From Brucella pseudogrignonensis (lineage in GTDB: Bacteria; Pseudomonadota; Alphaproteobacteria; Rhizobiales; Rhizobiaceae), in the NCBI RefSeq assembly GCF_002252525.1, contig NZ_NNRM01000017.1, positions 496,001-560,000 of the forward strand: a DNA stretch of 64,000 bases, read 5' to 3'. The position numbers and the translations under genes are program-made. Within the stretch, counting starts at the first letter, position 1. The number at the start of each line of letters is the position of its first letter. Below the pieces are notes generated by a model. That model searched no databases and was not told where the DNA came from. It saw only the letters and a list, made by a program, of their open reading frames with translations. This document shows positions 16,279 to 24,752 of this stretch, piece after piece.

Positions 16279-16309
16279 GTTATTGGTCGTTGTTGAATAA
16301 AGAGGCTCA

Positions 16310-16430
16310 AGGTAAACATTGCTCATCGGGTTCACTCCTCCTCCCAGAACCCGATGACGAATACGGCACTCCTCCTCCCAGCCGTATTCAAGATCAGGCC
16401 GCGCATCCTCCTCCCGCGCGGCCTTTTTCT
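16310..16430 (+). ncRNA. alpha-r14-type small RNA with three anti-Shine-Dalgarno hairpins
   Basis: Three consecutive hairpins are seen. Hairpin 1 has arms at 16323-16333 and 16347-16357. Hairpin 2 has arms at 16359-16367 and 16381-16389. Both display the identical 13-nt loop ACTCCTCCTCCCA. Hairpin 3 (16396-16404 with 16416-16424) has loop ATCCTCCTCCC and is followed by TTTTTCTTTTTC, so it is also the terminator. This is the layout of the alpha-r14 family (NfeR1/Smr14C2 of Sinorhizobium), trans-acting RNAs whose CU-rich loops pair with ribosome-binding sites; Rhodobacter CcsR RNAs share the loop motif. The 5' end is my estimate from hairpin 1 and could lie some bases either way. No convincing protein frame covers it. 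Confidence 0.88.
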
Positions 16431-16593
16431 TTTTCTAATCTCCCAAAAACACATTCTGATCTGTTAACAGTGCGTCGCCGCATAGCCCCATGGGCATTTG
16501 AGCCGATGTAAACTATCTCTCGGGCAAGTTCACATTTGCGGTGAGTGCCTCTGTCTGAGAGACTTGCCGCCACAAAAGCGGGAGATCGCAATC

Positions 16594-18144
16594 ATGACCA
16601 GCGGCATCCATCACCTCACGCTCATTACGCGCAAGGTTCAGGCCAATGTCGATTTCTATGCAGGCTTTTTGGGCCTGCGTATCGTCAAGCAGACTGGCGG
16701 CTTTGAAGATGCCGAGCAGTTGCACCTCTTCTATGGTGATCGCTCGGGCACGCCCGGCTCGCTGATCACTTTCCTCGTCTGGGAAGATGGTGCGAAAGGC
16801 CGTGTCGGTCATGGTCAGGTCAGCGAAATTGCGCTTGCCATTGATCGTTCTTCTGTTGGCTTCTGGCTGGAGCGGGCATTGCGCTATCATGTGCAGTCCG
16901 AAGGTCCGGTGCAAGAGTTTGGCGAGCCAGTGCTGCGCCTGCGCGACCCAGATGGCGTGATCGTCAAGCTGGTCGGTAGCGATCTTGCAGCCAATGACGC
17001 ATGGGTGTCTGGTGACGTTCCGACAGAACATGCCGTGCGCCGCATCCGTTCGGCCACGATCCTGTCCGAGCAGCCTGAGCAAACTGTCAGCTTCATCGAG
17101 CGTTACTTCGGTTTTCATTCTCAGACGAAAGAAGGCACGATAGATCGTCTCGTTTCCGATTCAGGTGATGCAATTGACGTGCGCGACGCAAGTGGTTTCT
17201 GGCCGGGTATTCCGGGAACGGGTATTGCCGATCATGTGGCTTTCCGTGCCGCAACAACTGACGATGTGACGACACTGGAGAAGGAGCTTTCAAAGCTTAA
17301 CTCCAGCGAAGTGAATGTGCATGATCGCAAATACTTCACATCTCTCTATGTCCGCGAGCCGGGCGGAACTCTGTTTGAGTTTGCCACAGACGCGCCCGGG
17401 TTCACTGTTGACGAAACGGTGGAGACACTCGGCCAAGCTCTTTTTGTGCCGCCGGGCAACGAGCAGCAGGCTGACGCGATCCGTGCTCGTATGCCTCAAT
17501 TTGGTCTGCCGGGCGAGGAGCGGGTGATCTATCGCGAATTGCCGTTTGTGCATCGTATTCATCAGCCGGAAAACCCGGATGGCACGACGCTCATTCTTTT
17601 GCATGGGACGGGTGGCAATGAAAACGATCTCATGCCGCTTGCTCGTCTTGCCGCGCCTCGTGCAACGCTACTTGGTGTTCGCGGACGTAGCACCGAAGAG
17701 GGCATTCAGCGCTGGTTTCGCCGGTTCGACCTGAAACGGTTCGACCAGAACGACATTCGGTTTGAGGCGGAGGCTTTTGAAGCTTTTGTCGAGGGGGCGG
17801 TTGCTGCTTACCGCATCGACCCTGAACGAACTGCCTTCATAGGCAATTCCAACGGGGCGAATTTACTTGCGGCTTTCATGCGGCTGCATCCGCATGTCGT
17901 GCGTAAGGCTGTATTGCTGCGCGCAACGGATGTTTTGGAAGAGCAGCCAATTGCGGACCTTTCGGACGCTTCTGTCCTGTTACTCAACGGGATAGGTGAT
18001 CCATTTGGAGATGCATCCGGCAAACTGGAAGCGGCCTTGCGGGCGGATGAGGCTGCAGTAGACGTTCTTTCCGCAGAAGGTGGTCACGGGCTGTCGGATG
18101 AAGATGTCCGGCTGACCGGTGAATGGCTGCAGCAAAAGCTCTGA
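16594..18144 (+). CDS. VOC-VOC ring-cleaving dioxygenase fused to an alpha/beta hydrolase (MhqO-MhqD-like)
   Basis: A 516-residue fusion. Residues 1-140 and 150-310 are two VOC domains with the pattern of MhqO-type extradiol dioxygenases (GIHHLTLITR, GHGQVSEIAL, IADHVAFR, LFEFATDAPGF). From about 330 on it is an alpha/beta hydrolase like MhqD/YodD: LLHGTGGNENDL, nucleophile Ser in GNSNGAN, acid in GIGDPFGD, His in GGHGLSDED. In Bacillus, mhqO and mhqD are separate genes of one quinone-stress operon. The open frame reaches 16498, but GGGAGA before 16594 and family start favour this ATG. It converges on a VOC paralogue (18203) over a shared terminator. Confidence 0.9.
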   Translation: MTSGIHHLTLITRKVQANVDFYAGFLGLRIVKQTGGFEDAEQLHLFYGDRSGTPGSLITFLVWEDGAKGRVGHGQVSEIALAIDRSSVGFWLERALRYHVQSEGPVQEFGEPVLRLRDPDGVIVKLVGSDLAANDAWVSGDVPTEHAVRRIRSATILSEQPEQTVSFIERYFGFHSQTKEGTIDRLVSDSGDAIDVRDASGFWPGIPGTGIADHVAFRAATTDDVTTLEKELSKLNSSEVNVHDRKYFTSLYVREPGGTLFEFATDAPGFTVDETVETLGQALFVPPGNEQQADAIRARMPQFGLPGEERVIYRELPFVHRIHQPENPDGTTLILLHGTGGNENDLMPLARLAAPRATLLGVRGRSTEEGIQRWFRRFDLKRFDQNDIRFEAEAFEAFVEGAVAAYRIDPERTAFIGNSNGANLLAAFMRLHPHVVRKAVLLRATDVLEEQPIADLSDASVLLLNGIGDPFGDASGKLEAALRADEAAVDVLSAEGGHGLSDEDVRLTGEWLQQKL

Positions 18145-18163
18145 CCGTTTGTAAGAGATAAGA

Positions 18164-18197
18164 AAAAGGGCCGCCGAAGATCTCCGGCGGCCCTTTT
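18164..18197. terminator. Bidirectional terminator between two VOC dioxygenase genes
   Basis: AAAAGGGCCGCCG ... CGGCGGCCCTTTT: stem 18168-18176 with 18185-18193, A-run before and T-run after, serving both convergent genes. Confidence 0.9.
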
Positions 18198-18202
18198 GTT
18201 GT

Positions 18203-19168
18203 TTAATCGAGAGGCTTCAAGCCCTTTTCAATCGCCTGTCGTTTTCCTTCAAGGAATGGCGGCAGTGATAAGCTGTCGCCGAGGGTTTCAAGTGGTTCGT
18301 CAACTGCGAAGCCAGGACCATCGGTTGCGATTTCAAACAGAACGCCATTGGGTTCGCGGAAGTAGAGCGAGCGGAAATAATAGCGCTCGACCTCACCGCT
18401 TGATGGAATACGAAACGTTCTCAGACGATCCACCCATTCCTGCATGGTTTCCTGATCCGGAGTACGGAAAGCAACATGATGCACTGCACCTGCTCCCTGG
18501 GCAGCAGGTTCCAGATTAGGCTGCACAGCGATGTGCAACTCAGCACCCGCACCACCGTTACCCATTTCAAAGACATGGACATGGCCTTCGCCATCAGGCG
18601 ATGCATAGTCGCAAGCTTCACGCATGTTCATCACCTTTTCCAGCACGATTTTTGTCGGTGCCAGATCCGGAACACTTAGCGTGATCGGGCCAAGGCCACG
18701 TATCTGCCGCTCAGCAGGAACCGGGCTTTTCTCCCAGCTATGCGATGCGCCTATGCCACCATCATCGGTCAAGCGCAGCCGCTGGCCTTCCGGGTCCTCA
18801 AAATCGAGAACTGCGCGACCGGCAATCTCGAATATGTCGCCGGTTTCGATACCCTTTCCTTTGAGGTGATTGCGCCACCAATCCAGGCTTGCAACCCCGT
18901 TCACGCGCAATCCTGTCCGCGAAACACTGTGTGTGCCGCGCCGTTCACGATGGACGGGCCAATCGAAAAAGGTAATGTCAGTCCCCGGAGATGCCAGCCC
19001 ATCGGCATAGAACAAATGATATGCGCTGGTGTCATCCTGATTGACGGTTTTCTTGACAAGTCGAAGCCCGAGCGTGTCGGTATAGAAGCGACGATTGCCC
19101 GGTGCATCAGCGGTAATGGCTGTCAGATGATGCAACCCTGTGAGTTGCGGCTTAAGTTCTGAAGTCAT
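18203..19168 (-). CDS. VOC family ring-cleaving dioxygenase (MhqO-like)
   Basis: A 321-residue two-domain VOC protein, the same architecture as the N-terminal 310 residues of its neighbour at 16594. Metal ligand candidates are the His in TGLHHLTAIT, the His in GAVHHVAFR and the Glu in LFEIATDGPGF. Families of this kind detoxify hydroquinones or quinones or cleave aromatic rings. The open frame continues to 19312, but GGAGGA at 19175-19180 and the family start MTSELKPQLTGLHHL support the ATG at 19168. Tail-to-tail layout with the fusion gene suggests duplication, with the hydrolase joined to only one copy. Confidence 0.9.
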   Translation of the reverse strand: MTSELKPQLTGLHHLTAITADAPGNRRFYTDTLGLRLVKKTVNQDDTSAYHLFYADGLASPGTDITFFDWPVHRERRGTHSVSRTGLRVNGVASLDWWRNHLKGKGIETGDIFEIAGRAVLDFEDPEGQRLRLTDDGGIGASHSWEKSPVPAERQIRGLGPITLSVPDLAPTKIVLEKVMNMREACDYASPDGEGHVHVFEMGNGGAGAELHIAVQPNLEPAAQGAGAVHHVAFRTPDQETMQEWVDRLRTFRIPSSGEVERYYFRSLYFREPNGVLFEIATDGPGFAVDEPLETLGDSLSLPPFLEGKRQAIEKGLKPLD

Positions 19169-19413
19169 TGTATGTCCTCCTGCGCAAAAGCGGATTTGCC
19201 CGCGCTGTTGGTTCAAATATCGGGCGCTTGGGATCTGCAGAAAAGTGGCTGTTGCGGAAACAGTGTGTAACCAAGATGCCGCATCGGGACGATCTTTCCA
19301 CAGCCCCCACATTTAGGACTTGGCATATCCTCTCAGGTAAAGAATATATTAACCGCGCGCTCCGTGATGGTGAGAGCGCTCTTCGGTTTGTATCTTGTCA
19401 GGAGAGTTGGGTT

Positions 19414-20655
19414 TTGCGGAGCATCATTCGTCGTACTGCCCCGGCATTGCTTGTCTGCCTGACGCTGATCACCGGCTGTGCAAGCCGTCCGGATGGTGTT
19501 CTCGTTCCTATTGCTGCAAGTGTTCCCGGCGCATCAAAGGTCGATCTTCTGGTGGCAACTACGCGCGCGCCTTCCGGCAATCCAGGAACGCTATTTTCCG
19601 GCGAACGCGATCAGGACATCAGCCTGACTGAGATCATGGTCTCCATCCCGCCTGAAAAGAACCGCAAGGTCGGCGAAGTTCAATGGCCAAAGAAGCTGCC
19701 CGCCAATCCGCTCAAGGATTTTGCCACAGTTGAGGTCAAAGCGATCAATACCGAAACTGGTGCGCGTCAGTGGCTTCAGCACAGCCTGCCGAAATCTCGG
19801 CGTGTGATGGTGTTCGTCCACGGGTTCAACAACACCTATGAGGATTCGGTCTATCGTTTCGCGCAGATCGTTCATGATTCAGGTGCCGAGGTTGCACCTG
19901 TCATCTTCACATGGCCGTCGCGCGGCAGCGTGTTTGACTATAATTACGACAAGGAAAGCACGAATTATTCACGCGATGCACTTGAAACGACTTTGCGTAA
20001 AATCGCCGAAGATCCGCGTGTAAAAGATATCACTGTCATGGCTCATTCCATGGGCAGTTGGTTGACGGTTGAAGCTCTGCGCCAGATGGCGATCCGCGAC
20101 AAGCGTGTTAATCCGAAGATTAGCGATGTCATTCTCGCGTCCCCTGATCTCGACGTGGATGTGTTCAGCAAACAGTACCGCGCGATGGGCAAAGACCATC
20201 CGCGCTTCACGCTTTTCACGTCGCGCGACGACCGAGCCCTGCGTGCTTCTCGTTTCATCTCGGGTAATGTTGATCGTCTCGGACAAATCGACCCTTCGGT
20301 AGAGCCATATCGTTCTCAGCTTGAGACAGCGGGGATAACTGTCATCGATCTCACGCAGCTTAAAGCCGGAGACAGCCTCAATCACGGCAAGTTTGCCGCA
20401 AGCCCAGAAGTCGTGCAGTTGATAGGTCAGCGTCTCGTCACTGGCCAGACGATCACCGATTCCGACATTGGACTGGGTGAGCGTCTCGGTGCTGTGGCTC
20501 TTGGTACGGCGCAAGGTGTAGGCAGTGCTGCATCGCTGGTTGTCAGTGCGCCGATTGCCGTCTTCGATCCAAACACTCGCCGCACCTATAATGAGCAGAT
20601 CGACAGGTTTGGCAGAACAGTGGGCGGCACGGTCAGCGGTGCAGTTGGTAACTAA
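19414..20655 (+). CDS. Alpha/beta hydrolase lipoprotein (DUF900)
   Basis: A 413-residue protein whose first 22 residues form a lipoprotein signal (RRTAPALLVCLTLITGC, lipobox LITG-Cys22). The DUF900 hydrolase core follows: oxyanion segment VFVHGFNNTYED, TWPSRGSVFDY and nucleophile Ser212 in MAHSMGS. The C-terminal 100 residues are Gly/Ala/Val-rich. I chose the TTG at 19414 because it gives the lipoprotein signal and has AGGAG at 19400-19404; longer starts to 19168 would bury the signal. The substrate is unknown. Probably tethered to a membrane facing the periplasm. Confidence 0.82.
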   Translation: MRSIIRRTAPALLVCLTLITGCASRPDGVLVPIAASVPGASKVDLLVATTRAPSGNPGTLFSGERDQDISLTEIMVSIPPEKNRKVGEVQWPKKLPANPLKDFATVEVKAINTETGARQWLQHSLPKSRRVMVFVHGFNNTYEDSVYRFAQIVHDSGAEVAPVIFTWPSRGSVFDYNYDKESTNYSRDALETTLRKIAEDPRVKDITVMAHSMGSWLTVEALRQMAIRDKRVNPKISDVILASPDLDVDVFSKQYRAMGKDHPRFTLFTSRDDRALRASRFISGNVDRLGQIDPSVEPYRSQLETAGITVIDLTQLKAGDSLNHGKFAASPEVVQLIGQRLVTGQTITDSDIGLGERLGAVALGTAQGVGSAASLVVSAPIAVFDPNTRRTYNEQIDRFGRTVGGTVSGAVGN

Positions 20656-20757
20656 GCGCGGGCTCTTTCATATATTCACTAGCAAATGCGCTGTTGTCAT
20701 ATTTGAGGGCGCGCTGTAGGACTGCGACAAAATCTGGTTGTTGGCAGGGAGACCCTC

Positions 20758-21627
20758 ATGCAGATCATCCATACGATTGAAGACTTGCGCTTTGCGCTTG
20801 GCGCAGCCCGCAAGAGCGGTAAATCTATCGGCCTCGTGCCAACGATGGGCTATCTGCACAAAGGGCATCTCGAACTTGTTCGCCGCTCGCGTGAGGACAA
20901 TGACGTCACCGTCGTTTCGATCTTCGTCAATCCGCTGCAATTTGGTGCCAACGAAGACCTCGACAAATATCCGCGTGATCTGGAACGCGATGCAAATCTA
21001 CTCCGCAATGCGGATGTCGATTTCCTCTTCGCGCCTGCCGTATCGGATATGTATCCGCGCCCGATGCAGACTTTGGTTGATGTGCCAGCACTTGGTAACC
21101 AGATGGAAGGCGAGGCGCGTCCCGGCCATTTTGCGGGTGTCGCGACCGTTGTAAGCAAGCTTTTCAACATCGTTGGGTCTGACGCCGCTTACTTCGGGGA
21201 GAAGGATTTTCAGCAGCTCGTTATCATCCGCCGCATGGTGGACGATATGGCAATCCCGGTACGGGTCGTTGGTGTTGAGACGGTGCGTGAGGACGATGGG
21301 CTCGCTTGTTCATCGCGCAATGTTTATCTGACAGCTGAGCAGCGCGCCGCGGCAATCATCGTGCCAAAAGCGCTGGATGAAGCCGAGCGACTTTACGGTT
21401 CGGGCGTAGATGATCCTGAAGCATTGGAAGTAGCTATTCGAGCATTTATTGCGTCAGAACCGTTGGCGACGGTGGAAGTGTTGGCGCTTCGCGATCCGCA
21501 GACGCTAGAGCGCCTTGAGACTGTTCAGGGGAGGCCGCTTCTCGTCGCTCTATTTGTACGTTTTGGAAACACAAAGCTGCTCGATAATCGCGTGATTGCA
21601 CTTGCCGCACAGGAAAAGGCAGCCTGA
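20758..21627 (+). CDS. panC: Pantothenate synthetase
   Basis: Joins pantoate and beta-alanine with ATP to make pantothenate, the coenzyme A precursor. The 289-residue protein has the nucleotidyl-transferase motif HKGH in [31 protein letters not shown] and the KMSKS-like SSRNVYL. Full length for the family. It is followed 1 bp later by panB, so the two last steps of pantothenate synthesis are in one operon. The start ATG follows a G/A-rich stretch (GGCAGGGAG) at good distance. Confidence 0.97.
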   Translation: MQIIHTIEDLRFALGAARKSGKSIGLVPTMGYLHKGHLELVRRSREDNDVTVVSIFVNPLQFGANEDLDKYPRDLERDANLLRNADVDFLFAPAVSDMYPRPMQTLVDVPALGNQMEGEARPGHFAGVATVVSKLFNIVGSDAAYFGEKDFQQLVIIRRMVDDMAIPVRVVGVETVREDDGLACSSRNVYLTAEQRAAAIIVPKALDEAERLYGSGVDDPEALEVAIRAFIASEPLATVEVLALRDPQTLERLETVQGRPLLVALFVRFGNTKLLDNRVIALAAQEKAA

Positions 21628-21628
21628 T

Positions 21629-22450
21629 ATGAGTGTCACCGTTAAAAAGAAGCGCCTTTCGCCGAAGGCAGTTCAAGCAATGAAGGGCGTGCGCCCGATT
21701 GTCAGCCTTACGGCCTATACGACGCCGATTGCCCGGCTGCTCGATCCGCATTGCGATCTTCTTTTGGTGGGCGATTCCGTTGGCATGGTCCTCTACGGCA
21801 TGGATTCGACGCTTGCCGTTACGCTCGATATGATGATTGCGCACGGAAAAGCAGTGATGCGTGGTGTTGAACATGCCTGTGTAACAGTCGACCTGCCATT
21901 TGGCACCTATCAGGAATCCAAAGAGCAGGCCTTCCGCAATGCGGCCCGCATCATGCAGGAAACCGGCTGTGACGGCGTGAAGCTTGAGGGCGGCGAGGAA
22001 ATGGCTGAGACGGTTGAATTCCTCGTCAAGCGTGGCATTCCGGTCTTCGGTCATGTCGGGCTGATGCCGCAGCAGGTCAACACGGTTGGTGGTTTCCGCT
22101 CACTCGGTCGCGATGATGAAGAGGCCAACCGCATCCGCCGTGATGCGCAGGCCATTGCAGAAGCTGGTGCGTTCGCGCTGGTCATTGAAGGCACGGTTGA
22201 GCCATTGGCGCGCGAAATCACGCAGACCCTGTTAATTCCGACGATTGGCATCGGTGCATCGCCTGCCTGTGACGGTCAGATTCTTGTTTCAGATGACATG
22301 CTCGGGCTGTTTCAGGATTTTACGCCGCGTTTCGTCAAACGCTTCACGGAGCTTGCACCGCAGGTGTCGGATGCTGCCAAAGCCTATGCGGAAGAAGTGC
22401 GCACCCGGTCATTTCCGGGACCGGAGCATGTGTTTGGTGTCAAGAAGTGA
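21629..22450 (+). CDS. panB: 3-methyl-2-oxobutanoate hydroxymethyltransferase
   Basis: Transfers a hydroxymethyl group from methylene-THF to ketoisovalerate, giving ketopantoate. The 273-residue TIM-barrel protein shows [45 protein letters not shown] and [18 protein letters not shown] frame begins at 21596 inside panC, but the ATG at 21629, right after the panC stop, gives the usual N-terminus [11 protein letters not shown]. The order panC-panB is the reverse of many bacteria. Confidence 0.97.
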   Translation: MSVTVKKKRLSPKAVQAMKGVRPIVSLTAYTTPIARLLDPHCDLLLVGDSVGMVLYGMDSTLAVTLDMMIAHGKAVMRGVEHACVTVDLPFGTYQESKEQAFRNAARIMQETGCDGVKLEGGEEMAETVEFLVKRGIPVFGHVGLMPQQVNTVGGFRSLGRDDEEANRIRRDAQAIAEAGAFALVIEGTVEPLAREITQTLLIPTIGIGASPACDGQILVSDDMLGLFQDFTPRFVKRFTELAPQVSDAAKAYAEEVRTRSFPGPEHVFGVKK

Positions 22451-22456
22451 CTAAGC

Positions 22457-23062
22457 TTACGATCTGACTGCTTTTAAAAATAGATCCTGAACGCCGCGAA
22501 CCATTTCATCGCGCTCTGTGATGTTTGAGCGGATGATAAAATCATCAACAGCGCCATGCAGCGCATGAAACAGCAGCGTTGCCAGCAAGCGTGTGTTTTC
22601 AATTGACCAAGCACCCGCTATCTTGCCTTCGCTCAACAGCTGATCAAGCCGGATGATTGCCGGGTTTTCCTGCATCACATGGCGCATAGGCGGGTGAAAG
22701 TCATGAAAAACCAGATCATGCAGTCGATAGTTGTCCAGATAGCTCGCAATGCCTGTGCTGGCCCATACTGTGAGACGAGTGGTCCAGTCATTGGCTGGAA
22801 CACTGTTCATTTCGCTATCAAGCCGCTCGCAATAAAAGGCAATGAAGCGCTCGCGTAATGCCACAAGGATATCGTCCTTGCTGCGAAAATGCAGGTAGAA
22901 TGTACCCTTGGCGACATCGGCCTTGCGCACAATCTCGTCGACGCTGGTAGCTACGAACCCCTTTTCCAGAAAGATCGTTTCAGCAGCCGACATAAGCTCG
23001 CTGCGGCGAATTTCCGCCGGTTTGGTGCGGGACTTGGTCTTGGCTGCTGGCAAATCCTTCAC
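22457..23062 (-). CDS. TetR/AcrR family regulator
   Basis: A 201-residue TetR-type repressor with a GTG start. The HTH is at about residues 20-65 (SAAETIFLEKGFVATSVDEI, then ADVAKGTFYLHFRSKDD). The C-terminal ligand domain contains MRHVMQENPAI and LLFHALHGAVDDFI. It is the second gene of a two-gene operon, 8 bp after the gene at 23071, and converges on panB with 6 bp between stops. The operon promoter region holds a 17-bp palindrome (23681-23697) that is probably its operator. Confidence 0.9.
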   Translation of the reverse strand: MKDLPAAKTKSRTKPAEIRRSELMSAAETIFLEKGFVATSVDEIVRKADVAKGTFYLHFRSKDDILVALRERFIAFYCERLDSEMNSVPANDWTTRLTVWASTGIASYLDNYRLHDLVFHDFHPPMRHVMQENPAIIRLDQLLSEGKIAGAWSIENTRLLATLLFHALHGAVDDFIIRSNITERDEMVRGVQDLFLKAVRS

Positions 23063-23070
23063 TCCGGTTT

Positions 23071-23502
23071 TCAGGCTGCTTCCAGTTTTGCGCGGATTGC
23101 AGCTTTGTCAAAAGCAAGCTGGTTGGGTCGAACAACCCGTTCATCAAGCCAGTGCAAGGCGGCATCGATATTTGAGAATGTACCGGCTGGCACGCGGAAC
23201 AGCTTTTCCGCATCCATGCGGCTTGCTTCCTCATACACGGATTCAGGCACAATGCTAATCATGCCCATGACCTGATGGCGGATGCGTTCGGCATTCTGTT
23301 GAAACCATTGCTTGATTTCACGCGCTGCACCGTCTGGATGCTGAAGTGCTTCCGTGTCGAGAAACCGCCGGATCGCAATGAAGGGCTTTCCTTCATCCAG
23401 CCATGCGTTCCAGCTATCGAAGAATGCGCGCAGCTCTTCAATGGATGATGGGCCTTTGGCGAGCGTGACGATATAGGGCCACTGTTCGGTATCGTGAAAC
23501 AT
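23071..23502 (-). CDS. Hypothetical protein co-transcribed with a TetR regulator
   Basis: A 143-residue soluble protein with no signal peptide. The N-terminal part (EQWPYIVTLAKGPSSIEELR, then FFDSWNAWLDEGKPFIAIRR) resembles the STAS/SpoIIAA-like fold seen in small proteins of unknown role; helices follow with NAERIRHQVMGMISIVPE. I do not assign a function. It is translated directly before the TetR gene, which suggests that it is part of the response which that repressor governs. Confidence 0.72.
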   Translation of the reverse strand: MFHDTEQWPYIVTLAKGPSSIEELRAFFDSWNAWLDEGKPFIAIRRFLDTEALQHPDGAAREIKQWFQQNAERIRHQVMGMISIVPESVYEEASRMDAEKLFRVPAGTFSNIDAALHWLDERVVRPNQLAFDKAAIRAKLEAA

Positions 23503-23680
23503 AGGATCTCGCTTTTGCTGCGGCCTTCGAGTGTCGGTTTAAGCGGCATCCAGAAATCTGCGTTGCACGTCTGGAGGCAGCTGAAACCAGCCGCAAGCAC
23601 TCATGTCTCGTGGTTATTGGGGCTGACAACCTGAAAGACCTGCACGCACACATTAGCCCGTCTCTCAGGTCGCCAATTTC

Positions 23681-23697
23681 ACTGACTGATAGTCAGT
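23681..23697. promoter_or_regulatory. Candidate TetR operator
   Basis: ACTGACT-GAT-AGTCAGT, a perfect 7-bp inverted repeat with a 3-bp spacer, typical of TetR/AcrR operators. It lies about 180 bp upstream of the two-gene TetR operon, within the 340-bp gap 23503-23842; the rest of that gap shows only the catB terminator. Confidence 0.65.
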
Positions 23698-23796
23698 CAT
23701 TTAAAACCTACATGAAAATATGAATAAAGCAATCATGTTTCTTAAAAGAAGCTGATGCGACCAGCTGGCAGAGAAGGCGGCCACGTAAAATCCAAA

Positions 23797-23828
23797 TGAA
23801 AGGCCCGCCCGCAACTCGCAGGCAGGCC
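23797..23828 (-). terminator. Rho-independent terminator after catB
   Basis: Read on the minus strand, an 11-bp stem GGCCTGCCTGC/GCGGGCGGGCC (two G-T pairs, 23828-23818 with 23812-23802) with loop GAGTT is followed by TTTCATTT. Confidence 0.8.
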
Positions 23829-23842
23829 TCCCGTGTTTTAGA

Positions 23843-24478
23843 TCACTGGTCGCAAACGTTACTCTGCCAATAGCGATAAAGCGCTTCCACATCGCCATTT
23901 GTCAGCGTCTGCATCGCGCCTTTCAGTTGATGGTCAGTCCAGTCCCACCATTGCATTTCCAGAAGCATACTGACGCTGTTCTCATCGAAACGCGAGCGGA
24001 TGGTGCGGGCAGGGTTGCCGCCAACAATCGCATAGGGTTCAACATCACGCGTCACAAGGGCACGGGTGCCAATAATTGCGCCATGGCCGATTTTCACGCC
24101 CGGCATGATGATCGCTTCAGAGCCAATCCAGACATCATTGCCGATGACCGTATCGCCCGATGGGGCATAACCATTCGCGCTGCCTGCGAATATGTCCACT
24201 TCTGACATGAAGAAGAATGGGAAGGTGCTGATCCAGTCGTGTCGGTGGCCCTGATTGCCCGCCATGATGAAGGCTGCACCTGATCCGATTGAGCAGAAGC
24301 TGCCAATGATCAGCTTGTCGGCACCTTCATCGGGCAGGAGAAAGCGGGCGCAGTCGTCGAAGCTATGGCCATGGTAATAGCCGGAATAATAGCTATAGCG
24401 CCCGATAATGATGTTTGGATTTGTGACCTGTTTGTCGAGAGTGATGCCCTTGAATGGGCTTTCAAAGTAATTTTTCAT
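23843..24478 (-). CDS. catB: Type B chloramphenicol acetyltransferase (xenobiotic acetyltransferase)
   Basis: A 211-residue left-handed beta-helix acetyltransferase (hexapeptide repeats such as [20 protein letters not shown], then [13 protein letters not shown]). The XAT/CatB marks are [27 protein letters not shown], the catalytic His near residues 78-80 in NQGHRHDW, and [13 protein letters not shown]. CatB enzymes acetylate chloramphenicol or related hydroxyl compounds with acetyl-CoA. The length equals the family norm. The frame extends to 24589 through a palindromic repeat, so I use the ATG at 24478. No integron or IS is nearby, so it looks chromosomal. Confidence 0.92.
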   Translation of the reverse strand: MKNYFESPFKGITLDKQVTNPNIIIGRYSYYSGYYHGHSFDDCARFLLPDEGADKLIIGSFCSIGSGAAFIMAGNQGHRHDWISTFPFFFMSEVDIFAGSANGYAPSGDTVIGNDVWIGSEAIIMPGVKIGHGAIIGTRALVTRDVEPYAIVGGNPARTIRSRFDENSVSMLLEMQWWDWTDHQLKGAMQTLTNGDVEALYRYWQSNVCDQ

Positions 24479-24510
24479 GAGAATACTCACTGCATGAGTG
24501 CCGGTCTCAA

Positions 24511-24554
24511 GCGCATCCCGAAAAATGGGAACCGGTTTTCGGAATAGGATGCGC
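24511..24554. repeat. Palindromic intergenic repeat copy
   Basis: GCGCATCCCGAAAAATGGG ... TTTTCGGAATAGGATGCGC, a copy of the element arrayed at 453-603. It lies 33 bp upstream of the catB start, between gene and likely promoter. Confidence 0.85.
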
Positions 24555-24600
24555 GTGAAACGAAAGGCTCGGCATTTATCCGCCTGCAAATATGCAAACG

Positions 24601-24633
24601 AAAACCCCGCAAGAAACCAGAGGTTTGCTTGCG
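24601..24633 (-). terminator. Rho-independent terminator after the secreted hydrolase gene
   Basis: Read on the minus strand: CGCAAG-C-AAACC, short loop, GGTTT-CTTGCG, then GGGGTTTTCGTTT. It lies 120 bp after the stop at 24753. Confidence 0.7.
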
Positions 24634-24752
24634 TTCATGCTCCTGGTGATTGATTGCTCAAATCACGGGAGCGCGATGCAGGGGGTACTCGAACATTTTA
24701 TCATGGTGACAAGCATAGCGCCCATCACGGCGAAAGCCAAGCAGGCAACGAA

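Noticed and set aside
16275-16511. Small frame covering the anti-SD hairpins
   Set aside because: The translated sequence is shaped by the CTCCTCCC loops and stems; no ribosome-binding site. RNA structure explains the region better.
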